Source: an uncultured Erysipelotrichaceae bacterium (lineage in GTDB: Bacteria; Bacillota_I; Bacilli_A; Erysipelotrichales; Erysipelotrichaceae). Taken from it: a stretch of 15,763 bases of DNA. Positions 5,348-13,208 of this stretch are shown here, one piece after another; position 1 is the first letter of the stretch; the number at the start of each line of letters is the position of its first letter. The stretch covers positions 1 through 15,763 of the forward strand of contig CALUZL010000007.1 in assembly GCA_944325295.1 (NCBI GenBank), read 5' to 3'. The notes under the pieces are model-generated. The model was not told where the DNA came from. It did no database searches and saw only the letters and a program-made list of their open reading frames with translations. The position numbers and the translations under genes are program-made.

Positions 5348-6797
5348 AGCTTAGATCGCTTGTAAAATTGTGGTTTTCTTTGACGATGTCCAAGATCTTG
5401 CTGAGATCATCGATATAGGCGTTGGCCTTTGCTTCTTTTAGCATCTCCATGCGCTCCGGATTGAAGATGAAGCCGATAGTATAAGCGCCGACGTTTTTTC
5501 CGGCTTCGATATCGGTAACACTGTCACCGACATAGATCAGCTGATCGCGTGTCCAGCAGTTTTGAATGAGGATCTTGTTTAGACCTTCGGGATCGGGTTT
5601 TTGTTTTTCTACGTCACCACACCCGACGATATCGTCGACATACTTATCGAGTTCAAACGTCTCAAGATTGCTCAAGACCGTTTCCTTGTATTTAGTAGAA
5701 ACGATACCGATGTGATAACCTTCATCTTTAAGAGCTTTAAGCGTCGATTCGGCATGGTTCATCGGTTTGTTTCTCTCTTTGAAGATCTGCTTGTTGTAGT
5801 TGCGATACTCTTGGAGCAGTTTGTCCTGATCGATATCGCTGAAATACTTTTTGAACATGTCTTGTAAGGCCGGACCTAAGACTTCAAGTTCGACCTCTTT
5901 AGTAAACAGTTCGCGGCGGTCATACTTTGTGAAAAGATAGCGATAGGTCTCAATGATGCCGGTCTGCGTATCTAAAAGCGTACCGTCAAGGTCGAAGATG
6001 ATCGTTGGCTTGCTCTTTTTGATAAATTTGTCGATGACGCCAAAGAAACCCAAAAGTCCGACCAAAAGGTAGATGATGCTTGTGACTTGGGCCATGCGCA
6101 GCGGTCCGATCATGAGGGCATCCAAGCGATGTCCCTCGATAAAGAACCTGACCATGCCATACCACATCAAATAAGCCCAGACGAGATCACCGCGCTTGTT
6201 TTGAAACCTCTTTAAGACAAAAACGATCAAGACAAAACCGATGACGCAAAGAACGCTTTCATACAGAAACATCGGCTCATAATAGGTTCCGTTTATATGC
6301 ATCCCGTCCTTGATAAAGCTTAAGATGCCATCATAATAAGAAGGTGTCACCTCAAAACCATAACACTCCTGATTGACGAAGTTGCCCCAGCGCCCTATCG
6401 CTTGAGCCAATAAGACATTGGGAACGATCTGATCGGCGATCCTTAAAAAATCAAGACCTTTTCTTTTACAATAGAAATAACTGTAGACTACAGCTGCGAT
6501 AAAACCACCCTGGATCGCCAGTCCGCCATCCCAGACGGCAATTATCTCTAAGGGACTGGCAAGGTAATAGCCAAGATCATAGAAAACACAAAACCAAAGT
6601 CTTGCCCCGACGATCCCGGTCCATAATACATTCACAAAGATATCGTCGATATAAAACGGCGGATATTTTAACTTCTTGAGATTGCGGGAAGATAAAAAGT
6701 AAGCTATGAGGGCTCCGGTTATGATGAGGACGGCATACCAGGTTATGTGCAAGCTGCCGATCTCAAAAAAGATCTTTCTTGATGGGAAAAAGGCCAT
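5346..6797 (-). CDS. lgt: Prolipoprotein diacylglyceryl transferase fused to PpaX-like HAD phosphatase
   Basis: A 483-residue fusion. Residues 1-258 are a complete Lgt, the membrane enzyme that moves diacylglycerol from phosphatidylglycerol to the lipobox cysteine of prolipoproteins: LHITWYAVL (16-24), GARLWF (64-69), the signature GRWGNFVNQECYG (135-147), and RFFIEGHRLD (217-226) before the last helix. The usual His in GGLAIHGG is Gln96. After about ten linker residues comes a complete HAD domain: motif I DLDGTLLDT (269-277), motif II VST (366-368), motif III lysine in KQKPDPEG (398-405), motif IV YVGDSVTDIEAG (422-433). HAD proteins here resemble PpaX, the pyrophosphatase that removes PPi made by HPrK/P; in Bacillus subtilis hprK, lgt and ppaX share an operon. 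AAAGGAGG lies 6 nt before the ATG. The PpaX assignment rests on motifs and context. Confidence 0.95.
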   Translation of the reverse strand: MAFFPSRKIFFEIGSLHITWYAVLIITGALIAYFLSSRNLKKLKYPPFYIDDIFVNVLWTGIVGARLWFCVFYDLGYYLASPLEIIAVWDGGLAIQGGFIAAVVYSYFYCKRKGLDFLRIADQIVPNVLLAQAIGRWGNFVNQECYGFEVTPSYYDGILSFIKDGMHINGTYYEPMFLYESVLCVIGFVLIVFVLKRFQNKRGDLVWAYLMWYGMVRFFIEGHRLDALMIGPLRMAQVTSIIYLLVGLLGFFGVIDKFIKKSKPTIIFDLDGTLLDTQTGIIETYRYLFTKYDRRELFTKEVELEVLGPALQDMFKKYFSDIDQDKLLQEYRNYNKQIFKERNKPMNHAESTLKALKDEGYHIGIVSTKYKETVLSNLETFELDKYVDDIVGCGDVEKQKPDPEGLNKILIQNCWTRDQLIYVGDSVTDIEAGKNVGAYTIGFIFNPERMEMLKEAKANAYIDDLSKILDIVKENHNFTSDLS

Positions 6798-6812
6798 TTG
6801 GACCTCCTTTCT

Positions 6813-7772
6813 TTATTCTTTATCTTTAAGCGAATTCTTATCGATCAGATCTTTGAGCTTTACCTGAAAATCTTTGGCCGTATCTTCGCCTTTTTGTAAG
6901 AGACGGAAGTTGGCTACTGCCGATTCCACGATGACGCTGATCGCTCTGCCTTCTCGTACCGGGACGATGATCAAAGGTTTTTCAAGACCCATGATGTCTA
7001 TCGTGTTGGTCGCGCCAAGACCGGTGCGATCGATGTTTTCGCTGTTATCAAAAAATCTGAGTTCGACGACAAAATCGAGATTGCAGCTGTCAAGACAACT
7101 GACGGCACCGTAGATCTTCGTCATGTCGATGATGCCGATCCCTCTGATCTCCAGCATGTTTCTTAAAAGATCGGGAGCCTTACAAGTCAATTCGTTGTGG
7201 ACCCGATATATCTCCACACAATCATCAGCAACCAGCATATGTCCTCTTCTTACAAGATCAAGCGCCAGTTCGGATTTACCGATCCCGCTTTCCCCCTTAA
7301 GCAGAACACCGACGCCATAGATGTTCATCATGACCCCGTGAAAGATCTGGCTTGGAGCCAAACACTTGTCCAAGAAGGCCGTGACTTCGACCGATATGCG
7401 CAAAGTATCCTCGCTTGTTTGAAATACCGGAAAATTGCGCTCGTTGGCGATCTTGTAGAGTGCATCAGGACAGTTTTGTGACTTGGTGATGATGATGCAG
7501 GGCGTATAGGCATCGGTTATGATACCGAAACGCTGGTATTGAGTATCAAAATCGATATTCTCCAAGAATTCGTGCTCCTTGGTACCGATTATCGTAACTC
7601 TTTTGAGATCGTTAGCTCGCGTATAGCCGGCAAGTTCCAGTCCCGGACGATTGACATCCGGCGCAACGATCCAGCGGTTTAGACTTTCATCGTTCCCCGT
7701 GAGCTGAGTGAGATTGAATTGTTCCTTGAGATCACGGACGTAAACTTTTTTATCGAGATTTCTTTCTGTCAT
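6813..7772 (-). CDS. hprK: HPr kinase/phosphorylase
   Basis: The bifunctional enzyme phosphorylates HPr on Ser46 and reverses this by phosphorolysis, giving pyrophosphate; it is the sensor of carbon catabolite control in Bacillota. The 319-residue product has the N-terminal regulatory domain (1-130), catalytic H146 in FHGV, Walker A GESGIGKSE (160-168), VADDCVEI with D183/D184 (181-188), the HPrK signature LEIRGIGIIDM (207-217), and the C-terminal helix ESAVANFRLLQKG. The ATG follows the uvrA stop with no gap (TAGATG), with GGAGGAC inside the end of uvrA. The downstream neighbour encodes a fused pyrophosphatase, the partner activity for this enzyme. No PTS HPr or enzyme I gene is in the window. 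Confidence 0.97.
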   Translation of the reverse strand: MTERNLDKKVYVRDLKEQFNLTQLTGNDESLNRWIVAPDVNRPGLELAGYTRANDLKRVTIIGTKEHEFLENIDFDTQYQRFGIITDAYTPCIIITKSQNCPDALYKIANERNFPVFQTSEDTLRISVEVTAFLDKCLAPSQIFHGVMMNIYGVGVLLKGESGIGKSELALDLVRRGHMLVADDCVEIYRVHNELTCKAPDLLRNMLEIRGIGIIDMTKIYGAVSCLDSCNLDFVVELRFFDNSENIDRTGLGATNTIDIMGLEKPLIIVPVREGRAISVIVESAVANFRLLQKGEDTAKDFQVKLKDLIDKNSLKDKE

Positions 7773-10592
7773 CTAGTCCTCCAAAACTTTCTTTAAATAC
7801 TGGCCGGTATAACTGTTTTCTTTACGGCTCACCTCTTCCGGGGTACCGGTGGCAATGACCATGCCGCCGCCATCTCCGCCCTCCGGTCCCAGGTCGATGA
7901 TATAATCAGCACTTTTTATTATGTCGAGGTTGTGTTCAATGACTAATACCGTGTCGCCGTTATCGACGATCTTGTTAAAGATGGCGATCAGCTTTTTGAC
8001 ATCGTCGGTGTGAAGGCCTGTCGTCGGCTCATCCAAGACAAACAGAGTCTTGCCTGTGGCCTTGCGCTGAAGTTCGCTGGCAAGCTTTACCCTTTGCGCC
8101 TCGCCACCCGACAGTGTCGTCGCACTTTGACCAAGCTCAATATAGCCAAGACCGACATCGTAAAGGACTTTTAACTTGTCACGGATCTTGGGGATCGCAT
8201 AGAAGAATTCCAGAGCTTCCTTAACGCTCATCTTTAAGACGTCATAGATGTTTTTGCCTTTATAAGTGACTGCTAAAGTCTCGTCATTGTATCTTTTGCC
8301 ATGGCACTCTTCACATTCAACATAGACATCCGGTACAAACAGCATCGAGATCTTTTTTACACCGTCGCCCTGACAAGCTTCGCAGCGCCCGCCATGGACG
8401 TTGAAGCTGAAACGACCTTTGTCATAGCCGCGCTCTTTGGCCTGTGGCGTCATGGCAAAGAGCTCACGGATGTCGTCAAAGACTCCGGTATAAGTTGCCG
8501 GATTTGACCGCGGGGTCCGGCCGATCGGATCTTGAGAGATCTCGATTACTTTGTCGATGTTGTTAAGACCGGTGATCTTTTTATACTTGCCCGGGCTTAT
8601 CCGGACGCGATTGAACGATTTCAAAATGGCTTTGGTTATGACGTCGTTGACAAGCGTCGATTTACCGCTTCCCGATACACCCGTCACACAACAAAATGTT
8701 CCCAAAGGGATGCTGACATCGATATTTTTGAGGTTGTGCTCACTGGCACCACTGACTTTCAAAGTCTTGCCGTTGCCTTTTCTTCTCACCTTTGGCACTT
8801 CGATCCTTTTTATATGTGCCAGATATTGGCCGGTGATCGAATTCTTATTGGCCATGACTTCTTTTGGTGTTCCCGTAGCTATCACCTCGCCGCCATCACT
8901 TCCGGCACCCGGTCCGATATCGACGATATAATCGCTTTCCATCATCGTTTCTTCATCGTGTTCGACGACGATCAGGGTATTGCCAAGATCGCGCATATTC
9001 TTAAGCGATCTTATGAGCTTGGCGTTATCGCGCTGATGCAGGCCGATCGATGGTTCATCTAAGACATAGAGGACACCTGTAAGACCGGAACCGATCTGGG
9101 TCGCCAGCCTTATCCTTTGCGCCTCGCCACCCGACAGTGTCATCGCCATGCGATCAAGCGTCAGATAGCCAAGACCGACATCGATCAAAAACTTCAAGCG
9201 GCTCTTTATTTCTTTCAATAACAGATTGGCGATCTCCTGACGCATCTTGTCAAGTTTTAGTTCGCTTACATAGGTATACGCATCTGTAATCGCCATCTTT
9301 GTAAATTCATAGATATTCTTATCGCCGACATAAACGCTAAGGGCCATTGGATTCAATCTGGCCCCATGACACTCAGGACAGACTGATTCTTTCATATAGG
9401 ACTGTAAATAGTCCTTCATCATCCCCGATTGTGTCTCGCGATACCTCCTATCGATCATCGTCTTGACACCTTCGATCATAGCAGTGCGATGATACGATGA
9501 GCCGCTGGTGTGGATATCGTAGGTTATTTCTCTGTCCGAGCCATAATAGATCACATTTAGTTCCTTTTTGGTGAATTTGCTCAAGGGTTTATCAAGATCT
9601 ATATCGTAAGCGTCACAAAGGGCTTTAAAACGTTGCCAATCGACACGATCGGTATCGACTATATTCTTATAAAACCGCAGTCCTCCCTGACGAATGGAGA
9701 GGTCGCGATCGGTAAAAAGGGCATCCTCATCGATCTCTTCGGTCATTCCGATCCCATGACACTTTGCGCATGCTCCTAAAGGTGCATTGAAACTGAAAAG
9801 ACGCGGTTCAAGCTTTACGACCGAAAAGCCGCATTCCGGACAGGCAAAATTGCTCGAAAAGACAACTCTTTCACTGTTTACCTTGCACACCGCCATGCCA
9901 TCGGTCAATTTCAGTGCCGTCTCCAGGGAATCGGTCAGTCGAGTCTCGATATTCGCTCTTTTCTTCAAGCGATCGACGATGACTTCTATCGTATGTTTTT
10001 TATTTTTCTCAAGCGGGCTTACATCTTCGATCATGACCATTTCACCATCGATGTAAAGGCGCATGTAACCATCCCTTTTTAATTTCTCAAAAAGATCTTT
10101 GAAAGTTCCTTTTTTATCTTGAACGATCGGTGCTAAGATCTCGACCCTTGAATCATCCGCAAAAGCCATGATCCTTTTGACCATCTGAGGGACGGTCTGG
10201 GCGATTATCGGCCGATGATGATTGGGACAGTAAGGGATCCCACAGCGCGCATAAAGCAAGCGCAGATAATCATAGATCTCTGTCACCGTGCCCACGGTCG
10301 AGCGGGGGTTGTTGCTGGTGGTCTTTTGGTCGATGGATATTGCTGGGGAAAGACCGGTTATCTCATCGACGTCCGGTTTTTCCAAGCCGCCTAAAAACTG
10401 CCTTGCATAAGAGCTCAGCGATTCAACATATCTCCTTTGACCTTCGGCATAGATCGTGTCAAAAGCCAATGACGTCTTGCCGCTTCCCGATAGACCGGTC
10501 ATAATGACCAGCTTGTTTCTGGGGATCGTCAGGCTGATATTCTTAAGATTATTAACCCGTGCTCCTTTGATTACGATCTCATCATTATTCAT
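7773..10592 (-). CDS. uvrA: Excinuclease ABC subunit A
   Basis: UvrA is the damage-sensing ATPase of nucleotide excision repair and loads UvrB. The product (939 residues from the chosen start) is full length. Visible parts in order: first Walker A GLSGSGKTSLAF (a T where most have S), zinc module CPECG...CAKCHGIG, a second cysteine pair CPECHGARLNP, first ABC signature LSGGEAQRIRLA with VLDEPSIGLH, second Walker A GVSGSGKSTLVND, the CEACQGDGVKK...CEECHGKRYN zinc finger, and second signature LSGGEAQRVKLA with VLDEPTTGLH. The start at 10592 gives MNNDEIVIKGARVNNLKN with AGAGG about 10 nt upstream and overlaps the folC stop by 8 nt; an ATG at 10598 is possible. uvrB is not adjacent, unlike in Bacillus. 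Confidence 0.98.
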   Translation of the reverse strand: MNNDEIVIKGARVNNLKNISLTIPRNKLVIMTGLSGSGKTSLAFDTIYAEGQRRYVESLSSYARQFLGGLEKPDVDEITGLSPAISIDQKTTSNNPRSTVGTVTEIYDYLRLLYARCGIPYCPNHHRPIIAQTVPQMVKRIMAFADDSRVEILAPIVQDKKGTFKDLFEKLKRDGYMRLYIDGEMVMIEDVSPLEKNKKHTIEVIVDRLKKRANIETRLTDSLETALKLTDGMAVCKVNSERVVFSSNFACPECGFSVVKLEPRLFSFNAPLGACAKCHGIGMTEEIDEDALFTDRDLSIRQGGLRFYKNIVDTDRVDWQRFKALCDAYDIDLDKPLSKFTKKELNVIYYGSDREITYDIHTSGSSYHRTAMIEGVKTMIDRRYRETQSGMMKDYLQSYMKESVCPECHGARLNPMALSVYVGDKNIYEFTKMAITDAYTYVSELKLDKMRQEIANLLLKEIKSRLKFLIDVGLGYLTLDRMAMTLSGGEAQRIRLATQIGSGLTGVLYVLDEPSIGLHQRDNAKLIRSLKNMRDLGNTLIVVEHDEETMMESDYIVDIGPGAGSDGGEVIATGTPKEVMANKNSITGQYLAHIKRIEVPKVRRKGNGKTLKVSGASEHNLKNIDVSIPLGTFCCVTGVSGSGKSTLVNDVITKAILKSFNRVRISPGKYKKITGLNNIDKVIEISQDPIGRTPRSNPATYTGVFDDIRELFAMTPQAKERGYDKGRFSFNVHGGRCEACQGDGVKKISMLFVPDVYVECEECHGKRYNDETLAVTYKGKNIYDVLKMSVKEALEFFYAIPKIRDKLKVLYDVGLGYIELGQSATTLSGGEAQRVKLASELQRKATGKTLFVLDEPTTGLHTDDVKKLIAIFNKIVDNGDTVLVIEHNLDIIKSADYIIDLGPEGGDGGGMVIATGTPEEVSRKENSYTGQYLKKVLED

Positions 10593-11808
10593 CTGCATCA
10601 AACCTCTCAATGAACTCACTTATAAAATACAACGATCCGCATACGATGACGCAACCGTATTTATCTTTCAGATAACGATAAGCTTCCATCATATCGGCAA
10701 TGATCTTGATATCTAACTCTTTGCTTTCAAAGTCAGTATCCATAAGACCTTTAAAAGCTTGAAACTTAGTCAAGACGATCTCATCACACTCTTTCTTTAA
10801 GAGTCTTAACATTTTATCATATTCTTTTGACTTTATGGCACTAAAAAGAATGCCTTTGGTAAGAGGTATATCCTTTATACTCTCGATGAGTGCCTTTATA
10901 CCGTCGACATTGTGAGCACCATCGATGATGACAAGCGGCTCTTTTTTGATGACCTCAAACCTTCCCTGCCACTTCGTCTTTTTGAAAGCTTCTTTGACCT
11001 TGGCTTCATCCATCTTTATCCAGCCTTTTTTGTCAAGATAGTAAAGGGCTTCAAGAGCGACAGCGGCGTTGTGGATCTGATATTTGGCATAGGTGCCAAG
11101 TTCGTATTCGTGATCTCGATAAAGAAAACAGCGCTCTTTGATCGAGGGGTGTTTTTTGACCTCCAGGTATTCACTGTGTCTTTTTTGAGCTGTATCTTTA
11201 ACGATATCTTTTAAGTCTTGATCAAGATCGCCGACTAAGACAGCGCTGTCGTCTTTGATGATCCCGCATTTTTCAAGGCAGATCTTTCCAAGGGTATCAC
11301 CTAAGACTTCCATGTGATCATAACCGATCGTGACAATGATGCTCAAAAGTGGTTGTTTAACGACGTTTGTGGCATCAAGGCGTCCGCCCATCCCGACTTC
11401 GACGATCGCAAAATCAACTTTTTTCTCGATGAAATAACGACACATGATGAGGTAGTCGATCTCAAACATATTGAGATCATTTGCCACAAAGAAGTCGTAG
11501 CCTTCATTGATATAGGCAAGAAACCTGTCACTTTCAATATTTTCGCCATTGACTCTTATGCGATCGAGATGTGTCCGATAATGTGGTGATTGCAAAGTAC
11601 CGACGGTATATCCCAAAGCCAAAAGGCCATCGCGCAAATAAGTCACTGTCGATCCTTTGCCGTTTGTCCCGGCAACATGGATGACTTTAAAATTATGATC
11701 GGGTTGGCCGATAGCTTCATTTAAACGGCGAAAACGCGAAAACTCATTCGTCCCGCGTCTTTGTGACATTATCCATTCTAAAGCTTCATCGATATCTTTA
11801 AATTTCAC
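10585..11808 (-). CDS. folC: Folylpolyglutamate synthase / dihydrofolate synthase
   Basis: FolC adds glutamate to folates (and in many bacteria to dihydropteroate) using ATP. The product of about 407 residues has the Mur-ligase fold signs: P-loop AGTNGKGS (about 46-53), LQSPHYRTHLDRI, VEVGMGGRLDATN (about 137-148), the YDHMEVLG loop followed by ICLEKCGIIK, WQGRFEV, and IDGAHN (about 295-300). Two GTG codons in a row (11811 and 11808) could start it; 11808 is chosen because it falls exactly at the predicted transcription start, and there is no Shine-Dalgarno. It leads the folC-uvrA-hprK-lgt operon and overlaps uvrA by 8 nt. The length is slightly short for the family but all motifs are present. 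Confidence 0.95.
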   Translation of the reverse strand: MKFKDIDEALEWIMSQRRGTNEFSRFRRLNEAIGQPDHNFKVIHVAGTNGKGSTVTYLRDGLLALGYTVGTLQSPHYRTHLDRIRVNGENIESDRFLAYINEGYDFFVANDLNMFEIDYLIMCRYFIEKKVDFAIVEVGMGGRLDATNVVKQPLLSIIVTIGYDHMEVLGDTLGKICLEKCGIIKDDSAVLVGDLDQDLKDIVKDTAQKRHSEYLEVKKHPSIKERCFLYRDHEYELGTYAKYQIHNAAVALEALYYLDKKGWIKMDEAKVKEAFKKTKWQGRFEVIKKEPLVIIDGAHNVDGIKALIESIKDIPLTKGILFSAIKSKEYDKMLRLLKKECDEIVLTKFQAFKGLMDTDFESKELDIKIIADMMEAYRYLKDKYGCVIVCGSLYFISEFIERFDADE

Positions 11809-11814
11809 CACTAT

Positions 11815-11842
11815 ATTATAATCAAGTTATTTATTTTGATAA
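11815..11842 (-). promoter_or_regulatory. Promoter of folC-uvrA-hprK-lgt operon
   Basis: On the minus strand, -35 TTATCA (11837-11842, 4 of 6) and a perfect -10 TATAAT (11815-11820) are 16 bp apart. Counting 7 nt from the -10 puts the transcription start at 11808, the G of the second GTG, so the transcript would be leaderless. Confidence 0.65.
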
Positions 11843-11852
11843 AGCATTAAGC

Positions 11853-11858
11853 TACAAT
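11853..11858 (+). promoter_or_regulatory. -10 box of ung
   Basis: TACAAT (5 of 6) ends 7 nt before the A of the ATG at 11865, so the expected start site is the A of the start codon. The -35 is poor (TTTATT at 17 bp). It is back to back with the folC promoter. Confidence 0.5.
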
Positions 11859-11864
11859 GTGGAT

Positions 11865-12530
11865 ATGCGGATAATCGGCAATGATTGGGACGAGGTCATC
11901 GGCGAAGAATTCGATAAAGAATACTATCGGAAACTGCGCCTTTTCTTGGATCGGGAATATCGATCAAAAACTATCTTTCCACCAGCCCGTGATCTATACA
12001 AGGCATTGCGGCTGACATCTTTTAAAGATACCAAAGTCGTCATCTTCGGCCAGGATCCCTACCACGAAAAAGGACAGGCCTGTGGTCTGGCTTTTAGTGT
12101 GAATCGTGGCGTAAAGATCCCGCCCTCCCTTTTAAATATCTATAAAGAAATACATGATGAGTTAGGAATAGCAGTCGGCGATCATGGCGATCTCAGCAAA
12201 TGGGCCAAAGAAGGTGTTTTACTTTTGAACACCGTTTTGACGGTTGAAGAGCATAAAGCTAACTCACACCAAAACCGCGGTTGGGAGATACTGACCGATA
12301 AAATCATTAAAGAGCTCGATAAAAAGGATGGTCCCCTAGTTTTTCTTCTATGGGGCAGAAATGCCAAAAACAAGGCAAGCCTTCTGCATAATAAAAAGCA
12401 CTTGGTGCTGACGGCTGCTCATCCATCGCCCCTGAGTGCTCATAACGGTTTTTTTGGTTGCGGGCATTTTAAAAAGACCAATGACTATTTGATCGCAAAC
12501 AATACCGATCCGATCGACTGGACCGTTTAA
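11865..12530 (+). CDS. ung: Uracil-DNA glycosylase, family 1
   Basis: Removes uracil from DNA and starts base excision repair. The 221-residue protein has all family-1 motifs: water-activating GQDPYH (62-67, Asp64), LLLNTVLTV (119-127), LLWGRNAK (161-168), and HPSPLSAH (186-193, His186). MRIIGNDWDEVIGEEF at the N-terminus matches the usual NDW start. A GTG at 11859 would add two residues, but the -10 box ends just before it, and no Shine-Dalgarno is present for either. It is divergent from folC with 56 bp between starts. The stop codon overlaps the stop of the small minus-strand gene by 2 nt (shared TTAA). No clear terminator was seen. Confidence 0.97.
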   Translation: MRIIGNDWDEVIGEEFDKEYYRKLRLFLDREYRSKTIFPPARDLYKALRLTSFKDTKVVIFGQDPYHEKGQACGLAFSVNRGVKIPPSLLNIYKEIHDELGIAVGDHGDLSKWAKEGVLLLNTVLTVEEHKANSHQNRGWEILTDKIIKELDKKDGPLVFLLWGRNAKNKASLLHNKKHLVLTAAHPSPLSAHNGFFGCGHFKKTNDYLIANNTDPIDWTV

Positions 12531-12682
12531 TATTCGTTGATATACTTTTTCTTCAAGTAATCCAATACTTCAACATCTGTATACAAGACGCCACCGGTGC
12601 GGTCTAACTCATTCTCCGTTTCCGAGATGACTAAATCAGCACAGACTTTTTTTGAAGCAGCTGTATTCTCTTCGCCCTTCAT
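12527..12682 (-). CDS. Small hypothetical protein, 51 residues
   Basis: A short open frame on the minus strand that fills most of the gap between ung and the zinc-ribbon gene. The product begins MKGEENTAASKKVCADLVIS, continues with an acidic stretch (ETENELDRTGG), and ends VLDYLKKKYINEY. Support: a good Shine-Dalgarno (GAAGGTGAT, complementary to the 16S tail) just before the ATG, and a perfect -10 TATAAT at 12701-12706 that would give a leader of about 12 nt. The stop overlaps the ung stop on the other strand. No membrane segment or known motif was recognised. It may be a real small gene of unknown role; conservation was not testable. Confidence 0.6.
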   Translation of the reverse strand: MKGEENTAASKKVCADLVISETENELDRTGGVLYTDVEVLDYLKKKYINEY

Positions 12683-12700
12683 CCTATCACCTTCAAAACT

Positions 12701-12706
12701 ATTATA
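12701..12706 (-). promoter_or_regulatory. -10 box before the 51-residue gene
   Basis: A perfect TATAAT on the minus strand, 18 nt before the ATG at 12682, leaving room for a leader of about 12 nt with its Shine-Dalgarno. No clear -35 is visible. No terminator was found between the zinc-ribbon gene (ends 12767) and this point, so read-through is also possible. Confidence 0.4.
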
Positions 12707-12766
12707 CTCCTATTTTTTGATAGTGCTTACAAATATGAGTTTTTTAAAGGAAGTAATCGAGCTGTC

Positions 12767-13156
12767 TCATACTATGCACACGGTAAGACCGCAAATGATC
12801 ATGATGAAGGCCAAGATTGGACCGACATATTTGACAAGGCCGAGATCTTCTTCTTTTTCGCTAACTTCTTCACGACCACTTCCAAAGATCCTGATGTAGT
12901 AACTTGAGACGTTTAGTCCATTCATAAAAAAGAAGATGAGTCCAAGTACGACTAATCCGATCCCGATAAACTTATGCGACTTGGTAAAAATGGCCAAAAA
13001 AGCCAATATGACTTCACTGAGACAGCACAAAGCCGTGATCATCGTCGCTCTGCTCTTTTCTCTTTCTCGCATGAGCTCATGACGCCTTTTGTGTTCTTGG
13101 CAACAATAGAGTTCTTTTTCAGCTATTTCTTTTCCACAATATCGGCATTTATTCAC
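12767..13156 (-). CDS. Zinc-ribbon membrane protein, unknown function
   Basis: A 129-residue protein not assigned to a named family. The N-terminus MNKCRYCGKEI...LYCCQEHKRRH carries a likely zinc site: C4-x2-C7 and C18/C19 with H22. A charged helix follows (ELMREREKSRAT), then three hydrophobic segments at about 38-57, 63-80 and 110-129, with an acidic loop (REEVSEKEED, 95-104) between the second and third. The zinc knuckle is thus probably cytoplasmic and tethered to the membrane. The start is GTG at 13156, with no Shine-Dalgarno and a perfect TATAAT 7 nt upstream. It lies downstream of the prfB terminator and so has its own promoter. Confidence 0.8.
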   Translation of the reverse strand: MNKCRYCGKEIAEKELYCCQEHKRRHELMREREKSRATMITALCCLSEVILAFLAIFTKSHKFIGIGLVVLGLIFFFMNGLNVSSYYIRIFGSGREEVSEKEEDLGLVKYVGPILAFIMIICGLTVCIV

Positions 13157-13162
13157 AGGTAA

Positions 13163-13168
13163 ATTATA
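13163..13168 (-). promoter_or_regulatory. -10 box of the zinc-ribbon gene
   Basis: A perfect TATAAT on the minus strand ends 7 nt before the GTG start codon at 13156, placing the predicted transcription start on the G of that codon. The -35 region overlaps the T tract of the prfB terminator and has no good match. Confidence 0.5.
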
Positions 13169-13185
13169 GTAAAAAGAGCGGATAT

Positions 13186-13208
13186 AAAAAAGGCCTTTTT
13201 CAGGCCTT
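13186..13208 (-). terminator. Terminator of secA-prfB
   Basis: On the minus strand AAGGCC pairs with GGCCTT around a 7-nt loop and runs into TTTTTATA. The 5' arm begins inside the TAA stop codon of prfB (13207-13209). Confidence 0.85.

Noticed and set aside
8532..9062. 176-codon plus-strand open frame inside uvrA
   Set aside because: Antisense to highly conserved UvrA sequence including an ATP-binding motif; no start signal; a product of the high-GATC codon pattern.
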